Below, piece after piece: positions 1 to 5,036 of a stretch of DNA of 5,070 bases. The first letter of the stretch is position 1, and each line of letters starts with the position of its first letter. Both the position numbers and the translations under genes were made by a program. The DNA comes from an uncultured Acetatifactor sp. (GTDB lineage: Bacteria > Bacillota > Clostridia > Lachnospirales > Lachnospiraceae): NCBI GenBank assembly GCA_910586835.1, contig CAJUJU010000029.1, positions 1 through 5,070 of the forward strand, read 5' to 3'. Under the pieces are notes generated by a model, which was given only the letters and a program-made list of their open reading frames with translations, was not told the DNA's origin and ran no database searches.

Positions 1-59
1 ACTTCCGCAGGGCCACCGCACAGGACAAGCTGGCACGTCTGAAAAATCTGATGGATTGA
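1..59 (+). CDS. 3' end of an unidentified ICE gene (partial)
   Basis: Only the last 18 complete codons are in the window, read from base 3 and ending in TGA at 57-59: FRRATAQDKLARLKNLMD. The tail is basic and probably helical. The frame is supported by what follows: the AAAGGAG ribosome binding site of tnpW (59-65) overlaps the stop codon, as expected for two genes in one operon. The high GC content matches tnpW and differs from the sequence after about 318. The family cannot be named from 18 residues; a gene of the same integrative element is the likely source. Confidence 0.55.
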   Translation, partial: FRRATAQDKLARLKNLMD

Positions 60-71
60 AAGGAGCCGCCT

Positions 72-275
72 ATGGCAAACAAACTTCCCCCCGCCACCGC
101 AGGCATGACCTTCCCCCGGCCCAAGCCGGACACCCCGCCCTCTATGGTGAAGAAAATCGGCAAGACCACCTACCTTGTGTGGGCGCATTTCAGCGAAACC
201 AGCACTGAAACGATGGAGGACAAAATCAAGCGGATGCTCCGTGAGGAAGTCCGCCAGATGATGGCGCAGGAGTAA
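72..275 (+). CDS. tnpW: Transposon-encoded protein TnpW
   Basis: This 67-residue protein matches the small TnpW family of Tn4451-type transposons and Clostridia ICEs, whose biochemical role is not established. The visible signature is a proline-rich N-terminus (residues 4-24), then GKTTYLVWAHFSETSTETMEDK (residues 30-51, read in two parts: GKTTYLVWAHF and SETSTETMEDK), then a charged helix IKRMLREEVRQMM near the C-terminus. The SETSTET stretch followed by a KIKRML-type helix is the most characteristic part. The start ATG is set by AAAGGAG at 59-65 with a 6-base spacer. It lies 12 bases after the stop of the preceding gene, so the two are probably cotranscribed, and a GC-rich hairpin follows directly. 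Length is normal for the family, and the gene appears intact even though the material downstream of it is broken. Confidence 0.82.
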   Translation: MANKLPPATAGMTFPRPKPDTPPSMVKKIGKTTYLVWAHFSETSTETMEDKIKRMLREEVRQMMAQE

Positions 276-290
276 GCGCCGACCAAGCAG

Positions 291-317
291 GCCGGGAGCC
301 ATGAGGCCCCGGCTTTT
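291..317 (+). terminator. Rho-independent-type terminator after tnpW
   Basis: GCCGGG (291-296) pairs with CCCGGC (308-313), and the inner GCC (298-300) pairs with GGC (305-307). A297 is bulged and the loop is ATGA (301-304). The 9-bp GC-only stem is followed by TTTT (314-317), a short T tract. It lies 15 bases after the tnpW stop and probably ends the ICE operon. An outer AGCA (286-289)/TGCT (317-320) match could extend the stem through an internal loop. Confidence 0.7.
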
Positions 318-366
318 GCTATGCCGATTTTTGAATATTCTGTGAACAGGATTAAAAAGTCCTTGA

Positions 367-951
367 CAAGTCGTTTCAGGAAAAACAGCCAAGTCCATTC
401 TGGTTTCCTGTGGAGCAAGACTGGCACCCTTTGATATCAAGGAACTCAGGGATCTGACAGCCTATGATGAGCTGGAGCTGGATACCCTGGGAGATGAGAA
501 GACAGCGCTGTTTCTAATTATGTCAGATACGGATGGCACCTTCAATTTCCTGATTTCCATGATTTATACGCAGATGTTCAATCTCCTTTGTGAGAAAGCA
601 GATGATGTGTATGGTGGAAGATTACCGGTACATGTGCGGTGTCTTATCGATGAGGCGGCCAATATCGGGCAGATCCCGAATCTGGAAAAGCTGGTGGCAA
701 CCATCCGAAGCAGGGAAATATCGGCATGTCTGGTATTACAGGCAAAGTCACAGCTTAAGGCAATCTATAAGGATAATGCAGATACAATCATCGGCAATAT
801 GGATTCCCAGATTTTCCTTGGTGGTACCGAGCAGACGACCTTAAAAGACCTGAATGCAATTCTTGGAAAAGAGACCATCGATATGTACAATACCGGACAG
901 TCGAAGGGTTCCCAGGAAAGCTACAGCATGAATTATCAGAAGCTTGGCAAA
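367..951 (+). pseudogene. VirD4/TraG-type conjugative coupling protein, internal fragment
   Basis: This is a remnant of a type IV secretion coupling ATPase, the membrane protein that feeds relaxase-bound DNA into the conjugation channel. In frame 1 from base 367 it reads QVVSGKTAKSILVSCGARLA, then APFDIKELRDL, LDTLGDEKTALFLIMSDTDG, the Walker B-like LIDEAANIG (from 643), TIRSREISACLVLQAKSQL, DSQIFLGG and finally NYQKLGKE near 951. About 195 codons survive of a family usually near 600 residues. The membrane segments, Walker A loop and C-terminal domain are absent. An in-frame TGA sits at 364-366 just upstream, and the few preceding bases may be degraded homologous sequence. The open frame continues to 1296 only because the antisense of the next gene happens to lack stops; residues after LGKE are not VirD4. 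An ATG at 520 is internal and has no convincing ribosome binding site. The usual GNCDS motif reads GNMDS here. Confidence 0.88.
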
Positions 952-1244
952 GAGGTGCATACGATAGGTGATTCTCCTGCAAGAACCAATACCTCTTTCC
1001 CCTCATACTCAGCAATTTCGGTGTCATTGTGCAGTTCAATACGGATCCATGCGACATCTGGCCTTTTCTCAAGTTCCCGCATCAGTTCCCATATTTCAGC
1101 AATGGAAGGGCGTCCAAAGTCACAGTCGTTAGGCGCAATGGAATCCTCTGCAGTATTTCCCTCAAAAAATTCATCAAGCGTCAAAAGAGGCAGGCGGTCA
1201 TCGTTTTCCTTGATTAGCTTTTTAAACACATTCAGCTCTATCAT
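936..1244 (-). pseudogene. 3'-truncated small acidic protein, possible immunity-type gene
   Basis: The reading frame encodes 102 residues. The start is the ATG at 1244-1242, preceded by AGGAGG (complement of 1253-1258) with 8 bases between; a longer frame from 1283 would bypass this strong site. The protein is acidic and looks like a compact folded domain: a helix (IELNVFKKLIKE), LPLLTLDEFFEGN, DSIAPND, a tryptophan helix (AEIWELMRELEKRPD) and a strand AWIRIELHNDTE. I do not recognise a named family with certainty. Proteins of this look occur beside SMI1/KNR4 genes in toxin-immunity clusters, and the next gene upstream is one. The last five codons (SLPSF) and the stop come from the antisense of the VirD4 fragment, so the true C-terminus is lost. 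It is probably cotranscribed with the SUKH gene 48 bases upstream. It may be expressed but is likely non-functional. Confidence 0.62.
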
Positions 1245-1292
1245 GGTCTTTTCCTCCTCTAATTTCGATTTTTCCAATTTCACAAACCGGAA

Positions 1293-1841
1293 TTAGCCGA
1301 ATTTATCCTCTCCCCGGATTTTTTTGTTCTTCCGTTCTTCTAACTCCGCAATTTGGTTCATCAAACAATCTGAAAAAGTCCCTTCAACCGGTGTAGCTTC
1401 TCCTGTTGTATAGTAGTCAAGAAGCACTATGTTATTATCCTTGTCAAAACAAAATATTTCATCACCATTCCCTATAATGGACAAGAATGGAATAAAATCA
1501 GTAAAACCTTCATTGTGCAGTTCTTTTGTTTTTTCCCGAATATCCAAAAAATCAGGTATTCCATTGGCAATTCCATAAACTATAACTCCACGACAGAACG
1601 ACCAAAATGGGCCTATGTCATACTGTTTCGCTCGTGGCCATATTTCTTCCTGAACCTCCATATAAAGACCGCCTAATGGGGACATAGTAAACTCTCTAAA
1701 ATCAGCAGGAAGATTTATCCCATACTGATTTTCAAAATTCTTTATATCCTGTTCCGATGGTTCATTTCCCATACAAGCTACAACCTGATAAGTCTGCTTA
1801 TCATAATTATGGAAATAATCATAAACTTTTTCTAATGCCAT
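1293..1841 (-). CDS. SMI1/KNR4 (SUKH) family protein, putative immunity protein
   Basis: This 182-residue protein has the SUKH-fold signature: an N-terminal helix with PSEQDIKNFENQYGINLPAD (residues 28-47), then FREF and a Gly-Gly turn (PLGGLYMEV, residues 55-63). The C-terminal half contains FIPFLSIIGNGDEIFCFDKD (residues 116-135) and LLDYYTTGE, as in SMI1_KNR4 domains. Bacterial members are mostly cytoplasmic immunity proteins that bind and neutralise a cognate secreted polymorphic or contact-dependent toxin. The start is the ATG at 1841-1839, preceded by AGGAGG (complement of 1848-1853) with a 6-base spacer. An in-frame upstream ATG near 1925 lies before the predicted -10 region and lacks a ribosome binding site. 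The extreme C-terminus is lysine-rich. A consensus-like promoter lies just upstream. The cassette is AT-richer than tnpW, suggesting separate acquisition. No toxin partner is visible, so the immunity role is inferred from the family. Confidence 0.85.
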   Translation of the reverse strand: MALEKVYDYFHNYDKQTYQVVACMGNEPSEQDIKNFENQYGINLPADFREFTMSPLGGLYMEVQEEIWPRAKQYDIGPFWSFCRGVIVYGIANGIPDFLDIREKTKELHNEGFTDFIPFLSIIGNGDEIFCFDKDNNIVLLDYYTTGEATPVEGTFSDCLMNQIAELEERKNKKIRGEDKFG

Positions 1842-1889
1842 AATATACCTCCTGCCGCTTCCGATTTTCCGGATTAACTTCCTTTTCCA

Positions 1890-1918
1890 ATTATATATGG
1901 AAACATGAGATTTTTCAA
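1890..1918 (-). promoter_or_regulatory. Sigma-A-type promoter of the SUKH gene
   Basis: On the minus strand, TTGAAA (complement of 1913-1918) and a perfect TATAAT (complement of 1890-1895) are separated by exactly 17 bases. Transcription would begin near 1883, giving a leader of about 40 bases before the ATG at 1841. This supports the 182-residue start over the longer reading frame. The promoter would also serve the truncated gene downstream. Confidence 0.72.
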
Positions 1919-1926
1919 TTCTCAAA

Positions 1927-2067
1927 CTATCTTTGCTTAGCCAGAAAGTTATTCATCTTTTGAATCCATAAGAACTGATTTTCTGATTTCAACTGTTCTG
2001 TCATGCCCCGCCTGTCGGCATATTCCGCTGCCAGTCGAAAAAACATACCCACTGTCAGTGCATCCCT
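1927..2067 (-). pseudogene. TnpV-like C-terminal remnant
   Basis: The minus strand is open for 46 codons between stops at 2068-2070 and 1927-1929. It reads RDALTVGMFFRLAAEYADRR, then GMTEQLKSENQFLWIQKMNN and FLAKQR. This resembles the C-terminal part of TnpV, a roughly 110-120 residue protein of unknown function in Tn4451-type transposons and Clostridia ICEs; that family's tail has MF.RL..., G.TE.LKAENQ and W...MN.I in the same order and spacing. The N-terminal part is missing and the usual final residues after the MN motif are not recognisable. An ATG at 2046-2044 exists but has no good ribosome binding site, so this is treated as a fragment. It ends just before the SUKH promoter, on the same strand. 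The identification is from memory of the family pattern, not from a search. Confidence 0.55.
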
Positions 2068-2214
2068 CTATAATTTTTTTGGGGGGTTAGTTGTTGACTA
2101 CTTTGATAAGCACATCATCAACCGCTAAGTGCTATTTTGAATTTTGCATTACCTTTCTGCATTGTAACAAATAAAATTACATTTTATGAATGTGTGATTA
2201 CATTCTTATGTAGA

Positions 2215-2258
2215 GAAAGCCGGCGTGAAAAGTATTCCTGCTTTTTCCGCTGGCTTTC
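2215..2258. repeat. Long imperfect inverted repeat / hairpin
   Basis: The left arm is GAAAGCCGGCGTGAAAAG (2215-2232) and the right arm is CTTTTTCCGCTGGCTTTC (2241-2258), with an 8-base loop TATTCCTG. Nearly all positions pair: there is one G-U pair (2222/2251), one bulged T in the left arm (2226) and one bulged T in the right arm. No T run follows on either strand, so it is not a standard terminator. A transfer-origin or recombinase-site repeat, or an RNA leader structure, are possibilities. Confidence 0.6.
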
Positions 2259-2390
2259 ACCTTTGCTATCGCCCATAAGCTGTATTCCAATTATTTCCTT
2301 ATGCGTTGGCGCCATTTGCGGTTTTTTTTGTCGTTTTTTATCGGAATATGCCGCAGGGCTATTTCTGATATGCGATGTTGTTCGCCGCCT

Positions 2391-2430
2391 CTCCATCTGG
2401 ACTTTTACAGTTCAAAAATTCAGATGGGAG
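2391..2430 (+). promoter_or_regulatory. Hairpin overlapping a Shine-Dalgarno sequence
   Basis: CTCCATCTGGACTTTT (2391-2406) can pair with AAAAATTCAGATGGGAG (2414-2430) around a 7-base loop ACAGTTC. There is one bulged G, one C-A mismatch and one G-U pair. The right arm contains most of the GGGAGG ribosome binding site (2426-2431) for the GTG at 2440, so when folded the site would be hidden. This suggests translational control of the ICE gene that once started here; it is inferred from pairing only. Confidence 0.45.
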
Positions 2431-2439
2431 GTATTAACG

Positions 2440-2487
2440 GTGAAATACGCACCGAGAAAAGTATATATCAAGATTTATGCGTTTTGA
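2440..2487 (+). pseudogene. Truncated start of a possible ICE sigma-factor-like gene
   Basis: GTG at 2440 is preceded by GGGAGG (2426-2431) with an 8-base spacer, a textbook translation start. The frame reads VKYAPRKVYIKIYAF and stops at 2485-2487. The first 12 residues resemble the N-terminus of sigma-70-like regulatory proteins carried by Clostridia conjugative elements, which begin roughly MKYxPRKVYIKI. The stop after 15 codons suggests the body was removed by a deletion close to 2476-2487. The family call rests on a short match and on memory. The alternative is a genuine short leader peptide. Confidence 0.4.
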
Positions 2488-2569
2488 TGTTTAAAAGGAA
2501 GTGTCAACTCCTGGGTCAAAACCAGCGTTTGCGTGACAGAAACAATGGCATGTGGCCTTTGGGAATTAT

Positions 2570-2598
2570 TTGAACTTTTTCCGGAAGCATTGTATAAT
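2570..2598 (+). promoter_or_regulatory. Sigma-A-type promoter of the Nudix-phosphatase operon
   Basis: TTGAAC (2570-2575) and a perfect TATAAT (2593-2598) are separated by 17 bases, with TG directly before the -10 hexamer. Transcription would begin near 2605, leaving a leader of about 48 bases to the ATG at 2653. No operator or leader structure is obvious. Confidence 0.75.
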
Positions 2599-2652
2599 AA
2601 GAATGTTCATTGAGTGCAACAGATCACGAAAATACACATTGGGGGAGCACAT

Positions 2653-3078
2653 ATGGCAATGACAGAATATCCGGCGGGAAGGCTGGACGATATCGGATTT
2701 GTGGTCATATTTACAAGGTATCAGGGCAAGTGGGTTTACTGCTGGCACAAACACAGGCAAAGCTACGAGCATCCGGCGGGGCATGTGGAACCGGGTGAAA
2801 CGCCCATGCAGGCTGCCAGGCGGGAATTATTTGAAGAGACGGGGATTCAGGACTGTAAGGTCATTCCTCTGTGGGATTACGAATACATCTGGGAAAACGG
2901 GGAAGGACGCAATAACGGCCGGGTGTTTTATGCGGAGGTGAATTCCCTGGGCACTCTTCCGGAGAGTGAAATGGAGCGCATCGAGTTTTTTGATACGGTG
3001 CCGGAAAATTATACTTACGACAGAGAAGATGAGCTGCGGGATATACAGTATATTGAGAAAATGTTGAGGGCATATTGA
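2653..3078 (+). CDS. Nudix hydrolase
   Basis: This 141-residue protein carries a perfect Nudix box at residues 43-65 (GHVEPGETPMQAARR followed by ELFEETGI), fitting GX5EX7REUXEEXGU. R57-E58 and E61-E62 are the Mg2+-binding core. Members hydrolyse nucleoside diphosphates linked to another group (dNTPs, ADP-ribose, NDP-sugars and others); the substrate cannot be read from the sequence. The N-terminal strand (DIGFVVIFTRYQGKWVYCWH) and the C-terminal helix (DELRDIQYIEKML) suit a single-domain MutT-like enzyme. The chosen ATG follows GGGGGAG (2641-2647) by 5 bases; ATG 2659 is an alternative, and a GTG at 2614 has no ribosome binding site and lies almost at the transcription start. Its stop overlaps the start of the phosphatase gene (TGATG), implying translational coupling. 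Confidence 0.92.
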   Translation: MAMTEYPAGRLDDIGFVVIFTRYQGKWVYCWHKHRQSYEHPAGHVEPGETPMQAARRELFEETGIQDCKVIPLWDYEYIWENGEGRNNGRVFYAEVNSLGTLPESEMERIEFFDTVPENYTYDREDELRDIQYIEKMLRAY

Positions 3079-3620
3079 TGACGACATTCTATTTTGTGAG
3101 GCATGGAGAGCCGGATTATGCCAGCGTGGGATCCTGGAACGAGATACTGTTTGGAAAGGAGTTCGCGGGCCTTTCGGAGGCAGGCGTCAGGCAGATCACG
3201 GAATCGGCAGAGAAGCTGGAAGCATATTCCCCTGAAATAATTATTTCATCGCCTTATACCCGGACGATGCACGGGGCTGCAATCATGTCGGCACGGTTGA
3301 AGATTCCCGTTTTTGTGGAAAAGGATCTGCACGAATGGGACTCCGACCGGACGCATACGATTCGCGACACAGATGAATTGTTCCGGCTGTGCAGTGAGTT
3401 TGATGCCTGCGGCGGCGTTTACCCGGATGGTGTGGAAAAGAGCTGGGAGAGCCGGGAGATGGTTCGCAGACGTGTGTGCAGGGTTCTGGAACGATACCTG
3501 GAGTATGAGAGGGTGGTGGTTTCGGGACATGCGATTATGATGCAGACGGTCACGGGACAGAACATTCCCTTTCAATACGGAGAGATTGTGCCGCGGACGT
3601 TTCCTTTTGAGACAGTATAA
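3078..3620 (+). CDS. Histidine phosphatase (RHG / phosphoglycerate mutase-like) family protein
   Basis: This 180-residue protein has the catalytic set of the histidine phosphatase superfamily. R8-H9-G10 lie in FYFVRHGEPDY, where H9 would be phosphorylated. R62 lies in SSPYTRTMHGAA, E86 in DLHEWDSD, and the second histidine H151 in VVVSGHAIMM. Members remove phosphate from sugars, nucleotides or cofactors, or move it as mutases; the substrate is unknown here. The ATG overlaps the Nudix stop (TGATG, 3076-3080), and GAGGG (3066-3070) lies 7 bases upstream; the overlapping TTG at 3075 is less likely. Coupling with a Nudix hydrolase suggests successive pyrophosphate and phosphate removal from one nucleotide-type substrate, which is an inference. 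Length is somewhat short but typical of small family members. A terminator follows 9 bases after the stop. Confidence 0.9.
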   Translation: MTTFYFVRHGEPDYASVGSWNEILFGKEFAGLSEAGVRQITESAEKLEAYSPEIIISSPYTRTMHGAAIMSARLKIPVFVEKDLHEWDSDRTHTIRDTDELFRLCSEFDACGGVYPDGVEKSWESREMVRRRVCRVLERYLEYERVVVSGHAIMMQTVTGQNIPFQYGEIVPRTFPFETV

Positions 3621-3629
3621 TTTAAAAAG

Positions 3630-3686
3630 CCTGCCTTGTTGCTTCTCCGTGAAGTTCCTTCACTGGGAAGCACAGGCAGGTTTTTT
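3630..3686. terminator. Bidirectional terminator between convergent operons
   Basis: CCTGCC (3630-3635) pairs with GGCAGG (3675-3680), and GCTTC (3641-3645) pairs with GAAGC (3667-3671) across a small internal bulge. An apical GTGAAG (3649-3654) pairs with CTTCAC (3658-3663) around TTC. On the plus strand six Ts follow (3681-3686). On the minus strand the A run at 3624-3628 supplies the T tract after the stem. It therefore can end both the Nudix-phosphatase transcript and the convergent flavodoxin transcript, whose stop is at 3709. Confidence 0.85.
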
Positions 3687-3708
3687 GCATGTTTTTCCGG
3701 ATTTTTGG

Positions 3709-4230
3709 TCAGTTTCTCAGACATTCCAGAATGGGTTCTATATGCTTTCGGTCCGAGATATCGTAGGAGCCGGAGATCATCAGAATCATCTCCTCATCTG
3801 CCTCGGATTTGTCCTTTTTGGCCTTCAGGGTTTTGATAAACACCTTCATCATAAGCCTGGAGGGAGCAGACATTTTTTCATAGTTGAATCCTCCGGGGCA
3901 ATAAAATACGGAGACTTTGTTCCATTCCGAGTCGCTGAAATTTTGCCGGAGAGCAGGGGCGACTTCCGGACTGTTCTCAGGACTGGCGCCGACGCAGAAA
4001 ACAATCAGTTTTTTATTCCCCCACTTATCCAGATTGCTCTTGAACCAGCCGAGCTTGCTGATTCCGCCGGCGCATGCCCAGCCTCCGTAAATAATTGCGT
4101 CATAGGAGGTCAGATCCTTCTTTTTTGCCTCTGACAATTCCAGACATTCAGCGCCTGCCGCATCTGCGATCCACTGGGCATAGCGCTTTGTAAAGCCGGT
4201 CTGAGAGGTGTAGATCACGATTGTTTTCAT
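3709..4230 (-). CDS. Flavodoxin-fold protein
   Basis: This 173-residue protein begins MKTIVIYTSQTGFTKRYAQW. The loop TSQTGFT (residues 8-14) is the FMN-phosphate-binding segment of flavodoxins. It is followed by YDAIIYGGWACAGGISKLGW (residues 43-62), where the flavin ring region is expected, and by the strand KLIVFCVGASP. The C-terminal part (PGGFNYEKMSAPSRLMM, then a lysine-rich helix and ISDRKHIEPILECL) is like Clostridia members related to the HemG-type flavodoxin_5 group. A role as a small cytoplasmic FMN electron carrier or reductase is likely, but the partner is unknown. ATG 4230 is preceded by AAAGGA with 6 bases between. It lies 38 bases after the GDPD gene and is probably its operon partner. 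No damage is seen. Confidence 0.85.
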   Translation of the reverse strand: MKTIVIYTSQTGFTKRYAQWIADAAGAECLELSEAKKKDLTSYDAIIYGGWACAGGISKLGWFKSNLDKWGNKKLIVFCVGASPENSPEVAPALRQNFSDSEWNKVSVFYCPGGFNYEKMSAPSRLMMKVFIKTLKAKKDKSEADEEMILMISGSYDISDRKHIEPILECLRN

Positions 4231-4268
4231 GGGTTATCCTTTCTTTGGCGAAAGCAATTATGCTTTTG

Positions 4269-5036
4269 TCATTCCAGTATATTGGAGGTAATGAAATCCA
4301 CACCCCACTCTGTCAGCCTCTCTGCGTCTTCCTTGTTGTCGCAGGTCCAGCAGTTTACCAGAATGCCCTCCGAGTGAAGCTGGTCGATGATTTCCTTTGT
4401 CAGAGTACGGTAGTAAATATCCAGGTGAAGCCAGTATTGTGTCAGGTCGCTGTGGACTGTCTCGTTGTATTCTCCGGTCAGGTAATACAGCTCCTGTTTC
4501 GGGAGAAGCTGTCGGAGAACTTTGAGATTTTCCAGAGAGAAGGAGATAAACACAGTGCCTGTCAGGTAATTCAGGGAAAGAATTTCATCTGTCAGACGCC
4601 GGATGTTGTCCGGATCAAACTGGTTTTTCAGCTCCAGAATACACTTTTTTCCATATTTTTTGCAGATGTTGATATATTCCGCCAGATTTGGGACGATCAG
4701 ATCCTGTCTGTCCGGAGTCTGTCCGCAGACGGGGATGTTTTCCGTGTTCTGTTCCGACTGGGCTGCCGGGCACATATCCTTTAAGATAATTTTACGCACC
4801 AGATCATAGGAGGATTCCTCTATTTGGATGCTGTCAAAGGCAACACGTTCTGTGGTGTCGTCGTGGATAATCACGAACCGGCCGTCTTTCGTCACATGTA
4901 CATCAGTCTCCACGCCATAGTAACTTCTGTTTGCCGCCGCAATGAAGGCGGGAATGGAATTCTCCGTCTCCAGGCTGCTGAGCCCTCTGTGGGCTATCAT
5001 TTCCGCGTTTCTTCTGTTGATTTTAATCGTATCCAT
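4269..5036 (-). CDS. Glycerophosphodiester phosphodiesterase (GDPD family)
   Basis: This 255-residue protein has the full GDPD active-site pattern. H16-R17 lie in AHRGLSSLETENSIPAF (the HRG and ENS/ENT signatures). E43 and D45 lie in GVETDVHVTKDGRF, H58 in IIHDDTTERV, and E135 and K137 in CILELKN. By comparison with characterised bacterial GDPDs, E43, D45 and E135 bind the metal and H16 and H58 are catalytic. VNCWTCDNKEDAERLTEWG near the C-terminus is the typical last barrel strand and helix. The enzyme cleaves glycerophosphodiesters to glycerol 3-phosphate and an alcohol. No signal peptide or membrane segment is seen, so it is cytoplasmic. A polar insert at about residues 88-115 is probably a surface loop. 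ATG 5036 is set by GGAGG (complement of 5044-5048) 7 bases upstream. The promoter lies beyond the window. Confidence 0.93.
   Translation of the reverse strand: MDTIKINRRNAEMIAHRGLSSLETENSIPAFIAAANRSYYGVETDVHVTKDGRFVIIHDDTTERVAFDSIQIEESSYDLVRKIILKDMCPAAQSEQNTENIPVCGQTPDRQDLIVPNLAEYINICKKYGKKCILELKNQFDPDNIRRLTDEILSLNYLTGTVFISFSLENLKVLRQLLPKQELYYLTGEYNETVHSDLTQYWLHLDIYYRTLTKEIIDQLHSEGILVNCWTCDNKEDAERLTEWGVDFITSNILE

Larger units (their letters stand above)
2071..2439. other. Non-coding, hairpin-rich leader-like region
   Basis: No convincing gene was found on either strand in this stretch. The open frames here (for example 2184-2396 minus and 2137-2487 plus) lack ribosome binding sites at their starts and have no recognisable domains. 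The content is AT-rich at the left (2090-2210) and has poly-T runs at 2322-2340. Two long imperfect inverted repeats are described separately (2215-2258 and 2391-2430). A perfect 8-base palindrome TGGCGCCA lies at 2307-2314, and CATAAG (2274-2279) is matched by CTTATG (2298-2303). The layout suggests the regulatory leader of an ICE gene whose body has been deleted. Confidence 0.45.

Noticed and set aside
1245..1283. N-terminal extension of the truncated minus-strand gene from ATG 1283
   Set aside because: AGGAGG at the complement of 1253-1258 lies inside this extension and points to ATG 1244.
952..1296. C-terminal half of the 258-codon plus-strand open frame starting at 520
   Set aside because: After LGKE the residues are serine-rich nonsense and lie antisense to a minus-strand gene with a proper ribosome binding site. 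Only the part up to about 951 is VirD4.
1842..1925. 28-residue N-terminal extension of the SUKH protein
   Set aside because: It spans the predicted -10 region and ribosome binding site, is basic and unlike the family, and its ATG has no ribosome binding site.
2184..2396. Minus-strand 70-codon open frame
   Set aside because: No ribosome binding site, no recognisable domain, and it runs through the long hairpin and poly-T region.
2137..2487. Plus-strand 116-codon open frame with hydrophobic stretches
   Set aside because: No ribosome binding site at its start. The real start is more likely the GTG at 2440 inside it, and the hydrophobic look comes from T-rich non-coding sequence.
2488..2613. 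Open stretch in the same frame as the 15-codon remnant, ending at 2611-2613
   Set aside because: No start with a ribosome binding site, no known family, and it overlaps a strong promoter at 2570-2598.
4221..4784. Plus-strand 187-codon open frame opposite the GDPD gene
   Set aside because: It is the antisense shadow of GDPD, which has the full catalytic motif set and a good ribosome binding site.
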